From assembly GCF_035083965.1 (NCBI RefSeq), contig NC_089723.1:806001-870000 (forward strand): a DNA stretch of 64,000 nt. The letters run 5' to 3'. This DNA is from Branchiostoma lanceolatum. Its lineage: Eukaryota > Chordata > Leptocardii > Amphioxiformes > Branchiostomatidae. Positions 52,501-62,617 of the stretch are shown piece after piece. Both the position numbers and the translations under genes were made by a program. The notes beneath the pieces were generated by a model. That model was given only the letters and a program-made list of their open reading frames with translations. It was not told where the DNA came from and made no database searches. Numbering within the stretch: position 1 is the stretch's first letter; the number at the start of each line of letters is the position of its first letter.

Positions 52501-55500
52501 GGACGGACAGCAGCAGCTAGAGTAAGTAACTTTGTGTGCTGTTTCCGGCAGGCTATTCTGGACGCCATCCGGACGGACAGCAGTAGCTAGAGTAAGTAAC
52601 TTTGTGTGCTGTTCCCGGCAGGTTATCCTTGACGCCATCCGGACGGACAGCAGCAGCTAGAGTAAGTTACTTTGTGTGCTGTTTCCGGCAGGTTATTCTG
52701 GACGCCATCCGGACGGACAGCAGCAGCTAGAGTAAGTAACTTTGTGTGCTGTTTCCGACAGGTTATTCTGGACGCCATCCGGACGGACAGCAGCAGCTGG
52801 AGTAAGTAACTTTGTGTGCTGTTTCCGGCAGGTTATTGTGGACGCCATCCGGACGGACAGCAGCAGCTAGAGTAAGTAACTTTGTGTGCTGTTTCCGGCA
52901 GGTTATTGTGGACGCCATCCGGACGGACAGCAGCAGCTAGAGTAAGTTACTTTGTGTGTTGTTTCCGGCAGGTGATCCTGGACGCCATCCGGACGGACAG
53001 CAGCAGCTAGAGTAAGTAACTTTGTGTGCTGTTTCCGACAGGTTATTCTGGACGCCATCCGGACGGACAGCAGCAGCTGGAGTAAGTAACTTTGTGTGCT
53101 GTTTCCGGCAGGTTATTGTGGACGCCATCCGGACGGACAGCAGCAGCTAGAGTAAGTAACTTTGTGTGCTGTTTCCGGCAGGTTATCCTGGACGCCATCC
53201 GGACGGACAGCAGCAGCTAGAGTAAGTAACTTTGTGTGCTGTTTCCGGCAGGTTATTCTGGACGCCATCCGGACGGACAGCAGCAGCTAGAGTAAGTAAC
53301 TTTGTGTGCTGTTTCCGGCAGGTTATTCTGGACGCCATCCGGACGGACAGCAGCAGCTAGAGTAAGTAACTTTGTGTGCTGTTTCCGGCAGGTTATTCTG
53401 GACGCCATCCGGACGGACAGCAGCAGCTAGAGTAAGTAACTTTGTGTGCTGTTTCCGGCAGGTTATTCTGGACGCCATCCGGACGGACAGCAGTAGCTAG
53501 AGTAAGTAACTTTGTGTGCTGTTTCCGGCAGGTTATTCTGGACGCCATCCGGACGGACAGCAGCAGCTAGAGTAAGTAACTTTGTGTGCTGTTTCCGGCA
53601 GGTTATTCTGGACGCCATCCGGACGGACAGCAGTAGCTAGAGTAAGTAACTTTGTGTGCTGTTTCCGGCAGGTTATTCTGGACGCCATCCGGACGGACAG
53701 CAGCAGCTAGAGTAAGTTACTTTGTGTGCTGTTTCCGGCAGGTTATTCTGGACGCCATCCGGACGGACAGCAGCAGCTGGAGTAAGTTACTTTGTGTGCT
53801 GTTTCCGGCAGGTTATTTTGGACGCCATCCGGACGGACAGCAGCTAGAGTAAGTTACTTTGTGTGCTGTTTCCGGCAGGTTATTCTGGACGCCATCCGGA
53901 CGGACAGCAGCAGCTAGAGTAAGTTACTTTGTGTGCTGTTTCCGGCAGGTTATTCTGGACGCCATCCGGACGGACAGCAGCAGCTAGAGTAAGTTACTTT
54001 GTGTGCTGTTTCCGGCAGGTTATTCTGGACGCCATCCGGACGGACAGCAGCAGCTAGAGTAAGTAACTTTGTGTGCTGTTTCCGGCAGGTTATTCTGGAC
54101 GCCATCCGGACGGACAGCAGCAGCTAGAGTAAGTAACTTTGTGTGCTGTTTCCGGCAGGTTATTCTGGACGCCATCCGGACGGACAGCAGCAGCTAGAGT
54201 AAGTAACTTTGTGTGCTGTTTCCGGCAGGTTATTCTGGACGCCATCCGGACGGACAGCAGCAGCTAGAGTAAGTTACTTTGTGTGCTGTTTCCGGCAGGT
54301 TATTCTGGACGCCATCCGGACGGACAGCAGCAGCTAGAGTAAGTTACTTTGTGTACTGTTTCCGGCAGGTTATTCTGGACGCCATCCGGACGGACAGCAG
54401 CAGCTAGAGTAAGTTACTTTGCGTGCTGTTTCCGGCAGGTTATTCTGGACGCCATCCGGACGGACAGCAGCAGCTAGAGTAAGTTACTTTGTGTGCTGTT
54501 TCCGGCAGGTTATTCTGGACGCCATCCGGACGGACAGCAGCAGCTAGAGTAAGTTACTTTGTGTGCTGTTTCCGGCAGGTTATTCTGGACGCCATCCGGA
54601 CGGACAGCAGCAGCTGGAGTAAGTTACTTTGTGTGCTGTTTCCGGCAGGTTATTCTGGACGCCATCCGGACGGACAGCAGCAGCTAGAGTAAGTAACTTT
54701 GTGTGATGTTTCCGACAGGTTATTCTGGACGCCATCCGGACGGACAGCAGTAGCGTGGCGTTGGACGCGGTCTGTACGCAGAGCAACAGCTACGGCGTGG
54801 GGAAGGACATCGCCATGGTAACCAGGCTCGCAAGCATCTCCCGCGCTTTCGAGACCAACCACTACCATCAGCTGGACGAGAAGATTCGCAGGTAAGCTTC
54901 TTCTTAGTGTTTCTTGCTGCGAGATAGTATTGTCAACGCAACGCTAGACAAACAGTACTTCAACTGAACTTACCTCACTTCTTGCGCTGCTGTGGATCAA
55001 TGACCTACTCAGGGTCATAGCAGATCTGTAAATCACACAAAAGAGCTGGGTTACAACGCTATGTTCTGACACCCCCTATAGATGTTTCGACACCCCCTAT
55101 CTTCCGAGATATCCGTACGTTCCGAGACGCCTATGTTCCGACATAGTCTATGCTCCGACACACCATATCAAACCCTAACCATTACCCTAACATAAGGGGG
55201 TCGGAGCATAAGACTGACTCCAAGAACAAGACTAACTTTCCCCGTTGACTCCCCGTGTCCTCACCAGGTGCCTGGAGAAGTGGCTGCGGATCGACGACTC
55301 CCTCAGCGCCGCCAACAAACTGGAGTACGACCCGGTGTGGGGCGGGCTCTTCATCGGCAGCTCCGACCCCAACAACTTCGACCCGCACGCCAACTTCGGC
55401 TTCCCCATGTACTCCGACCACCACTTCCACCTGGGGTACTTCCTGTACGCGCTGGGGTACTACGTCAAGTACCACAACCACTGGGCTCACGCTGGAGGTA

Positions 55501-58500
55501 CCGCTGTAGTTTATGTAACCATGTAAACCATAGCCAGTAATGCACAAATCCTGCAACCACCTCGTCCACCGTGGTACTTCATATACGCGCTGGGGTACTA
55601 CGTCAAGTACCACAACCACTGGGCTCACGCTGGAGGTAACTTTGATAGATTTTCTGCAATTACTGTGATCATGTAAGCCATAACCACTAGAGCACAACTC
55701 CACAGCAACCTCCTCCTCCACCGTGGTACGTCAGGTACGCACTCTGGTACTACGTCAAGTACCATAACCACTGGGCACACGCGGGAGGTAATTTGTACTT
55801 CATGTAATCATGTTAACCATAGTACAACTTACGGGCAAGCTTTAGGGCAAGCAGCGCTTCCACCTTGGTACCGTGGTACGCCCTGGGGTACTATATTAAG
55901 TGCCACAATCACTGGGCGCACACTGGGGGTAACTTTTATAGACGAACTGTCATTCAATCTGTAGTTTATGTAATCATATTAGCCATAGCCAGTAAAGCAC
56001 AACTTTAGCTAGTCTAGGGAAACCTCCTCTTCCACCGTGGTACTTCCTGTACGCTATGGGGTACCACGTCATGTACCACGATCACTGGGCTTACTCTGGA
56101 GTTCGAATCGTGCTGATCATCAGCTGATGTACGTGTTTTAACATCATACAACACGACTGAAGACATCAAATGCACTGATCCACAGCCAGCTGAAAAACTT
56201 TGTCATTGGTAATTCAGTGGTGACCGAGAAGGCCGATATGTGTGTTGGGTTCTTTAACGTGCGTAGGTTTGACGTCATAGTCACCCCCTTACACGGAACC
56301 GAAGAACATGAAGCGCTTTATTGAGTGATTAACATTTAGCCTGAAAAGGTATCATAGTTAACACTCGTTAACCCTCTGCAGACCATATGGCGCGTATAGT
56401 GTCGGTGGCCCGTGACGTTGGGAACCCGAGCACGCTGGACCCGCACTTCCCCGTGGTGCGCCACAAGGACTGGTACCTCGGCATGTCCTGGGCAACGGGG
56501 ATCGTGGGAGGGGCGCGACAGGCGGAGTCCTCTACAGAGGTGGGTCTATACTATAGAAACCCTGACACTAAAGCTAACATTTACACTAACACAAGGACTG
56601 GTACCTCGGCATGTCCTGGGCAACGGGGATCGTGGGAGGGGCAAGGCAGGCGGAGTCGTCCACGGAGGTGGGTTTGTAGTCTTTGCTAGCAAGGCAATAG
56701 TAGCATAACTAATTTCAATGCAAGCAAAATGAACTGAAAGGGCATGAAAATGGAGTAGTCAAATTCTGCAAAGTTTTAAAGTTTTCCATCATTGAAAAAA
56801 AGACCCATCAGTTTTGTACCATTTATTCTTAATAGCACAATAACAGTCCACAACATCACAAGCTATCTGACACCAAAAACATCAGGACCATATAGCACTC
56901 ACAGGTTAAAAGATACGAAAAACGGAAGTTCTGCTGCAGTACCGAGGTCACACACCAGGTGGCCCAAAATCGACCTTAACCTTCGTCTTCCCAACACCTA
57001 CCCACATACCAGATATCATCACAATATAGTACGCCAAGAGGTTCTTAAGTTAAGCTAACAACAGAAGTCCGGAAACATAGACACAGACAGACAGACAGAC
57101 AGACATACCCAAAACAATATTTCTACTTTTCATAGAGATAACAAGTACTTTTCATAGAGATAACAAGTACGGGCTATTTTGCGCACTCATTACCCTAACC
57201 TTTGTCCTCCCGTCCAGGCTATCAACTGTTACCACGGTCTGGCGGCCCTGGGCGAGGCGCTGGGTGATGACGTCATGAAGCAGGTGGGTCAGATAACTCT
57301 GGCCACGGAGATCCGGTCTGTGCGTCACTACTGGCACGTGAGGAACTACAACAGACACATCTTCCCCGAGTACATCAAGACCTACGGAACTATAGGTACG
57401 TACTGACTACAACAGGCACATCTTCCCCGAGTACACCAAGACTTACGGCACTATAGGTACGTACTGACTACAACAGGCACATCTTCCCCGAGTACATCAA
57501 GACTTACGGCACTATAGGTACGTACTGACTACAACAGGCACATCTTCCCCGAGTACATCAAGACTTACGGTACTATAGGTACGTACTGACTACAACAGGC
57601 ACATCTTCCCCGAGTACATCAAGACTTACGGAACTATAGGTACGGTGTTATAGCTGCTGATGTACATGTATGTAGTTCATGCAGTAGCAACAGTAATCGG
57701 ACCAAGTTCAGGGCCAACAGTAAGATGTTGCAGTCTGACGACTGGCAGATCCTCTTCTTGAGCCCAAGTTCCTTGAAACTCAATCCGACTGTAGATGCTG
57801 AGATGGCCATGATATACATGTAACATACGGTGATGAAGGTTAGACATCCAGGTAATAAGATACGCCAATAAACAATTACTCAAGCAACTGGATAAAGATA
57901 CTGTAACTTGTTCCTGTTTCTGTACTTTGGAGGGAATCCGGATGCCATACATTTTGTTTGAGGAGATCTGCATGTTGAGCACATCAAGGAACCTTCACAC
58001 ATTTTACATTGCAGGCCAGTTTGCCGAGGACGCGATTTTCTACTACACGCTGAACTGGCCGTGCTGGCCGTACGAGTTTCCCATGCGCCACGCCTGCCTG
58101 GTCGGCATCCAGGTCATCCCCATCATCAGCGTCTCCAACCTCTACATGGATCAGGTCAGCAATTCTTCTTCTTCGGTTGTTTCCTTTGGTTGTTACGTTA
58201 CGTTTGTTTCATGTTTGTGGATTGAGAACGACTGTGTTGGCACTAACTCAACTCATTACCCTAAGAACCCTACACACCTATCGAGAACCGTTAAGAACCC
58301 CTCATAACCGTTAAGAACCCTACACACCTATCGAGAAGAGCAGGAGTGAACCCGTGTGCTTGGCTGAAAACGTGAGCAGTGGCAAAGTTGCATTGGTACC
58401 ATGCTTAACTTTTGTTTTACCTTCTTCTCGAGTCACCACTTCAGTCTCCCGCTCCAGTACTCCGCATACGCCCTTCTTCTGGGGGTCAGAGGATCTCAGA

Positions 58501-59288
58501 GACTTTTTTATATTTTTATTCATTTATTGGTTCAGCATGTACATCCCAGGGCTGCCCAACTAGCCGGAGGCTATTACCAAGGGCGAACCCATGTGCGGCC
58601 ATAGAACTGTAGGGGTCAGAGCTTCCAGATCTTTGATTTAGGTTGAAACTGTACATACGACGACCCTTTGTGTCCTGTGCAGGAGTGGGGTCGGTCGGTG
58701 CAGGACGTGTGCGACTGGGCTGTGAACCCCTGGAACGCCCCGGGGGCAGGGGACGTCGACCCCTCCATCCTCCAGCCCGTGCAGAAGGGGTGGGGGGCGT
58801 TCTGCCATGCGGCTGCCTCCAAGGCTGACGCTGCTGCAGAGGTGAGTCACAAACGTTAACATTCACCTTTATCTTAGAGAGACGGGTTTAATATATTTTA
58901 CAGACCAAAAAGATTGCAGTGTTGTCGACTTCTTAAAGTTCGCGAATAGTTTCATCAGGTTGGTTAATGACTGAATAACCAAGAAAATGATAACAGCCGA
59001 CCGTCCGTCATCTTCTCCAGGGCAATAATGACTGGTTCACTCTGAACTGCAGCTAGGTGTCGCTGCTTACAATGCGGTCCCAAAGTACTTGTCACATACA
59101 GAGATTTTTTAAAGCAACAATAATGAGGGAATGCGGTTCCAAACGTAAATTTATAAACTAAGGTGAATTCTGTTAACATTTATTTCCAGACGGCAGCCGC
59201 GGACTACGTGCGTCAGCTGAGCACCGGGGAGTTGGTTGGAGGAACGGGACTGGCGAGCACCCTGCTGTTCATCTACGGTTCCACATAA
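40590..59288 (+). CDS. Secreted GH81 endo-1,3-beta-glucanase with three inserted Cys-rich modules
   Basis: Twenty exons: 40590-40863, 42393-42587, 43137-43376, 44259-44356, 44867-45095, 45847-45995, 46628-46844, 47582-47838, 48224-48369, 49074-49214, 49597-49705, 50253-50462, 50976-51137, 54719-54891, 55268-55497, 56382-56539, 57218-57395, 58015-58154, 58683-58841, 59190-59288 (TAA). All phases agree, giving 1187 residues. The signal peptide is MPGRWRLFLGLLACFLPQGRA. GH81 hallmarks: MEVPLVRGAPFLTHLF near 220, DLLMIAVPHQ near 750, YDPVWGGL, the catalytic-cleft motif SDHHFHLGYFLYA near 920, and RQAESSTEAINCYHGLAALG near 990 with both family glutamates. The enzyme hydrolyses beta-1,3-glucan (fungal wall, laminarin), presumably outside the cell. 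Three paired-exon modules (residues 237-345, 346-467, about 490-625) interrupt the N-terminal beta-sandwich. A Thr-rich linker precedes the third. Many introns carry tandem copies of exon edges. Confidence 0.88.
41233..41270 (+). repeat. Copy of the exon 1/intron 1 junction of the GH81 gene
   Basis: GGGCTCTTCCCGTACTCCGG followed by TAAGC repeats the end of exon 1 and its donor (40847-40868), about 400 bp downstream in the intron. Confidence 0.85.
41590..41735. mobile_element. Foldback element in intron 1 of the GH81 gene
   Basis: Inverted arms GTAATGTTTACCTTGAAGGC and TTGGTTAAAGTATGGTAAAA against TTCACCATACTTTTACCAAT and GATGATGAACATTAC. The centre is CCGTTGAACGGTTCAACGG. Confidence 0.75.
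41930..42148. repeat. Tandem duplication, two units of about 109 bp
   Basis: TTGATATATATGAAAATCAAC followed by TTAGAACTTTTCTCACTT and TAAGCTATCGCTATTTCA occurs twice in tandem, in intron 1 of the GH81 gene. Confidence 0.9.
43385..43570. repeat. TTCTTCAATTC-type minisatellite
   Basis: About ten units of the CTTCAATTCTTCCATCTTTT type (period about 20 bp). It starts about ten bases after the exon 3 donor of the GH81 gene. Confidence 0.9.
43968..44068. mobile_element. Short foldback element in a GH81 intron
   Basis: GCTCCTGAGGCGTCGCCAAAA is inverse to TTTTGGCGACGCTTCAGGGG, separated by about 30 bp. Confidence 0.65.
44343..44470 (+). repeat. Tandem copies of the exon 4/intron 4 junction
   Basis: GACGACATGAGCCAGGTAAC followed by AAGAGC and TTACTTCCG occurs at the true junction (44343) and again at 44401. 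A third partial GACGACATGAG lies at 44452. The period is about 55-58 bp. Confidence 0.9.
44632..44806. mobile_element. MITE with GCCCAATTTACACTTG-type ends
   Basis: It begins GGCCCGATTTACACTTGAG and ends GCAAGTGTAAATTGGGCC. Internal inverted CAAGTGGAG and GAGTCGAC words are present. It lies just upstream of exon 5 of the GH81 gene. Confidence 0.75.
45395..45485. repeat. (GAAATCTTT)n 9-bp repeat
   Basis: About ten units of TTTGAAATC in intron 5 of the GH81 gene. Repetitive FKDFKD-type frames across it are artefacts. Confidence 0.95.
46346..46660 (+). repeat. Tandem copies of the intron 6/exon 7 junction
   Basis: Three diverged copies of the acceptor plus exon start (CCCCAGGTTGCTGTAGACAC at 46349, CCCCAGGCTGCGGTGGACAC at 46435, CCCCAAGTTGCCGTAGACTC at 46530) precede the genuine CCCCAGGTTGCGGTGGACAC at 46622. 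The period is about 86-95 bp. Confidence 0.88.
47375..47560. mobile_element. MITE with inverted arms of about 40 bp in a GH81 intron
   Basis: TTTGCGGTTCCGACTACGCA and TGTGCAGTGTCAAAGGTGAA are inverse to TACCTTTGACACTGCACATG and GCGTAGTCGGAACCACAAAT. The central part resembles 7490-7580. Confidence 0.85.
48703..49140 (+). repeat. Four tandem copies of the intron 9/exon 10 junction
   Basis: Acceptor plus the 62-base exon start (AGGGTGGGTAAGTTTGT, coding VGKFVDPPTFWDTQPYEYQC) occurs with exon starts at 48713, 48836, about 48953 and 49074. The copies are separated by GTT/GTC-rich spacers. Only the fourth copy continues into the rest of exon 10 and its donor. The first two spacers keep the reading frame open (Cys/Arg rich), and the third introduces stops. 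Confidence 0.93.
51640..51722 (-). mobile_element. tRNA-like SINE head
   Basis: The minus strand reads GGTGACGTGTTGGTGTAACG, TTTAGGGGTATTTGGCCCAG, AAGCTAGAGGTTCGAATCCG, CTGACATGCCACC. The GGTTCGAATCC B box is clear and the ends do not pair as a true acceptor stem, so this is a SINE promoter. It lies just upstream of the splice-site array. Confidence 0.5.
51782..54718 (+). repeat. 42-copy, 70-bp array of the intron 13/exon 14 junction
   Basis: Each unit holds the start of exon 14 (GTTATTCTGGACGCCATCCG, then GACGGACAGCAGCAGC), a TAG (TGG in a few copies), AGAGTAAGTAAC, a TTTGTGTGCTG tract and the acceptor TTTCCGGCAG. From the first unit at 51782 to the genuine exon at 54719 is 42 units of 70 bp minus one 3-base deletion near 53844. 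Units are nearly identical, differing by single changes (GTTACT/GTAACT, GGCAG/GACAG, ATTCTG/ATTGTG/ATCCTG). Each unit therefore offers a 3' splice site, 12 exon 14 codons, an in-frame stop in most copies, and a good donor (AGA then GTAAGT), making a possible 40-nt poison exon. Confidence 0.97.
55075..55215. repeat. Short repeat of GACACCCCCTAT / CCGACA words
   Basis: Repeated TTCCGACA or TTCGACACCCCCTAT words on + and AGGGGGTCGGAGCATA near 55195 as the inverse. Probably a degraded MITE in the intron before exon 15 of the GH81 gene. Confidence 0.5.
55560..56105 (+). repeat. Four diverged copies of the exon 15/intron 15 junction
   Basis: After the genuine exon end at 55497, copies of its last 65 bases or so (GCTGGGGTACTACGTCAAGT, CCACTGGGCTCACGCTGGAG, then GTAAC) occur at about 55573-55640, 55723-55790, 55870-55932 and 56037-56103. 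The period is about 150-165 bp and divergence rises with distance. Confidence 0.92.
56590..56672 (+). repeat. Copy of the 3' part of exon 16 with its donor
   Basis: AAGGACTGGTACCTCGGCAT through GGCGGAGTCGTCCACGGAG and donor GTGGGT repeats exon 16 from 56464 to 56545. Differences are few and mostly silent (GCGCGACAG/GCAAGGCAG, TCCTCTACA/TCGTCCACG). Confidence 0.92.
57396..57640 (+). repeat. Four tandem 61-bp copies of the exon 17/intron 17 junction
   Basis: Unit GTACGTACTGACTACAACAG, GCACATCTTCCCCGAGTACA, TCAAGACTTACGGCACTATA, G. It repeats the last 47 coding bases plus the donor GTACGT, starting immediately after the genuine exon end at 57395. Confidence 0.96.
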
Positions 59289-59563
59289 CCACACAACAGG
59301 GCCAGCAGCACTAACCTAGCAGCCTGAAAATCAGGCTTCATCGGCGGAAATTAGTCTCTATCAGACTTCTCTGTGGGCTGGTTAAATGAAATGGGTAAAA
59401 ATATGGCAAATGTTGTTTATTTTGTCATGAAGATTGTGTTTTTGGGGCTCTGTTTCTAAGCGTCCTTTCCAGGGTTTCGGAATTTTCGGAAGCAGGCTTG
59501 GGAAGTGTTCTTAAAAAGGCTGAGTCTGCACCTGTATTTGGTAACTAAGTTATCCCTTTGCTG

Positions 59564-59569
59564 AATAAA
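59564..59569 (+). terminator. Polyadenylation signal of the GH81 gene
   Basis: AATAAA (in CTGAATAAATAATTTC) about 275 bases after the TAA stop at 59286-59288. Confidence 0.6.
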
Positions 59570-59770
59570 TAATTTCTGATCCATGAAACCATGTTGTATC
59601 ATGTCAGTCTGATTCTTCGTTTAAAACACGGGCGTGTTTCTTTTTACACGACTTGGGTGGAAAGTGCTCTGTAATAATTCACCACCGGCAAATAGAGTAC
59701 ATTCGGCCTAAGTGATGTTGCTCCATCACACAGTCACATGTTGTATGATACCAGTCATGATATAAAGGAT

Positions 59771-60052
59771 ATAGGAGATTCTTTATACACAACCAGGTAT
59801 TGATCTCACCTCCTAACGTTTCGATGTCTATCAGACACCTTCTTCAGAGCTTCTGACTGGAGACGAGGGGGGATACAAACTTAGCCACGTTTGGGACAGT
59901 GTTCTCACCGCAAAAGCGCCACCTACATCGGCTACTTATAGCGGTGAGAAGTAGTACTCCAGTCAGAAGCTCTGAAGAAGGTGTCTGATAGACATCGAAA
60001 AGTTAGCAGGTGAGATCAATACCAGGTTGTGTATAAAGAATCTCCTATACCC
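59771..60052. mobile_element. Foldback element with arms of about 93 bp
   Basis: The left arm (ATAGGAGATTCTTTATACAC, then CAACCAGGTATTGATCTCAC, TTCGATGTCTATCAGACACC, TTCTTCAGAGCTTCTGACTG) is almost the exact inverse of the right arm (59959-60052). The loop of about 95 bp has an internal CTCACCGC/GCGGTGAG inverted pair. There is no ORF. Confidence 0.93.
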
Positions 60053-62226
60053 TATATTCTACCAACCTGATGAAATTATTTTCGGCAGTCATGATATAAA
60101 GATCTATTGTCATTACATTTGCCCTGCTCTCATAAACTAGATGACTTGGACAGGAAGAGAGAAATAAATATTATAATAAGCCCTTGCATAACAGATCACA
60201 CAAAGACAACAGAAGACGATCTCGTTTCAATAATAATTCTATTTCTTGACACATATTTCTAAAATAAATATCATTTATAAATATTTGAGACAATTTTTCT
60301 ACATATATTCCTCATTCACACTTCTCTCAAAAATCAACATATTCCTTTTGAACCTCACAGCTAATCAGAAATAAAATCTGAAATAAAAAAGTAACGAAAT
60401 AAAACATACCTGATAGTTATGGTAATCATTTTAACTGATTGTGCTGTTACAGAAAAATGATAATTGGAATACATTATGATTGTATAGAAAGGAATGACCT
60501 CTGTTGTTCTACATTCTTGCATGCGCAATATTGCTTAACTAGCAGCCAAGGCGTAGAATTCTATGTACACAAATTCGTCTTAACTATCTGTACAGAGTTA
60601 TCCTACCTGTCTGTGCAGCAGAACAAATTTCTACTATTAAGAGCTTTTAAAGTCTATATTTATAAACGTAACACTTCACATAGTAAGGCATGGTGCCAAG
60701 TAGATGCAGTCTGAATCTGGCTGGCTATGACTGCATTTTGGCATACCACAATGAATGAATGATAAAATATGATGAGAAAAGCAAAGATACACTTGAATAC
60801 AGGTCAAGTATTTGTTACATGAGAGAACCAGGAATTGGAGCATTCCTGTTGTGCCTGGAGTTACTCAACAATAAACATTCATTTTTGGCTGAACAATGAG
60901 TGATGTCAACAGACACATACAATTACATAAGGTACCTAAGTTGTTCCCTGATGTGAATAAATAAGTACATTTTGTAAATGATTGTTGTATCTGCATGTGC
61001 TAATTGGTATGAACACCCATGGGCACAGCAAACCAAGTTCTCACCATCTGGCTTCTAGTACATCTTATAATTACGCTTTTTCTTGCACATCTTTTCTTTA
61101 GGAAATCTTATAACTGTGGTAGAGAATTGGAGAATTTCAAGCACATGACGACAAAGTGACCAAAGAACATAGATTGTCATGTTGGTCACCTCCAACCTCT
61201 GACCCCTACTCCACCATTTCTGTTGACCTTTGCCCTTTAGTAACACAAACTGTGATTTCCTGAGCTGCCATCACCACCCCTCTAAACCCTCACAATGGAA
61301 TAACCCAGACAGCCTTATAAGGAAGCCTTGCCAATATCCTGTGTTCCTCTCTTCACATTGTGGAATGGTCAAAAGTTACTCTTTCTTAAGTTCTAACTTA
61401 ATTCTTGGCAAACAGAAAACTGCAGTATGGATACAGCTGCAGCAGACTCAAAATTATAAAATTGGTTCAACAACTGAGAGATGAACTCGAGACCTTTGGA
61501 AAATTTCTCCCACCGCTTATCAATTTTTCCTTACATCTCTTTAAAAATGTGAATCTTGCTAGACATTTTAAAGTCTACATTGACACTTGGTACATTGAGT
61601 CCACCTTAGGACACACTTTGTACCACTTGACCTAACAGTTTGTCTCTTTAAGGCTTAAAATGGTTTATACTATTAAGTACTCTTTAAGATTCTATTTACA
61701 AGAGTGTATTCCTATTTACATATAGATTTCAATATTGTATCGTATTCTATATACAGAAAAGATCACTAATTTAGGCACATATACTTTCTGAAGAACCTTA
61801 AAACTGAACAGTTGAATGTGATGTTGACTAGGAATTTCATATGAACTCATGAAGAAACCAGTTTCAAGGGTGCAGGTTACGAGTACATGTGACCTCTTCT
61901 GAATAAGAAATGACTGTGTTTCTTTCCTTCAGGTCTAAGGGTCTAGTTCAACATGATATTATCTTACTTTTTAGATATTTTCACCACAAGTAGCTCAATG
62001 CATTAAAGGTTTTGGGCATAAGAAGGATACATCTGACCAACCCTGTTGGAAACGTTAGAAGCAATCTTCCTTCAGAGCAAAATGACATTTGGTTGCAGTA
62101 CATGCAATGAACTCCATTCACTTTTGACTGGTTGGCTTTGGCTTCATTTCTGATTGTCCGATTCTGATTTCAACCTATGATAGTCTTGACTTAAAATTTT
62201 TGCACATTTTGTAATTTTATGACTCC
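60053..62226. other. AT-rich interval, no gene seen
   Basis: No coding exon was recognised on either strand. Part may be distal 3' UTR of the minus-strand PDZ gene. Confidence 0.4.
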
Positions 62227-62232
62227 TTTATT
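62226..62232 (-). terminator. Possible polyadenylation signal of the PDZ gene
   Basis: The minus strand reads GGGATAATAAAGGAGTC (AATAAA), about 390 bases beyond the stop codon at 62620-62618. Other AT-rich candidates exist further on. Confidence 0.35.
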
Positions 62233-62334
62233 ATCCCAGCCTTGTAGCCATGGTGACACTATCATTGACAACCAATGAAGAACTATGTCATTGACATCTT
62301 CAATGTAGGCGGTTACTTGCTGATAGAGCAAATG

Positions 62335-62617
62335 ATGTTTCCTCGTTGCCATGGCAGCAGATCATATTTCCTTGTTGCCATGGCAGCAGCAGATCATGTT
62401 TCCTCGTTGTCATGGCAGCAGGAGATCATATTTCCTTGTTGCCATGGCAGCAGCAGATCATGTTTCCTCGTTGTCATGGCAGCAGGAGATCATGTTTCCT
62501 CGTTGCCATGACAGCAGGAGATCATGTTTCCTCGTTGTCATGGCAGCAGGAGATCATGTTTCCTCGTTGTCATGGCAGCAGGAGATCATGTTTCCTTGTT
62601 GCCATGGCAGCAGCAGA
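62335..62617. repeat. 32-bp minisatellite abutting the PDZ stop codon
   Basis: About nine units of GATCATGTTTCCTCGTTGCC followed by ATGGCAGCAGCA, with variants. The array ends directly at the stop codon of the minus-strand PDZ exon, so it forms the start of that gene's 3' UTR. Plus-strand frames across it are artefacts. Confidence 0.93.

Noticed and set aside
51782-54718. CRISPR-like regular array
   Set aside because: The units are contiguous, with no variable spacers; the sequence is a eukaryotic intron/exon junction repeated in tandem within a GH81 gene.
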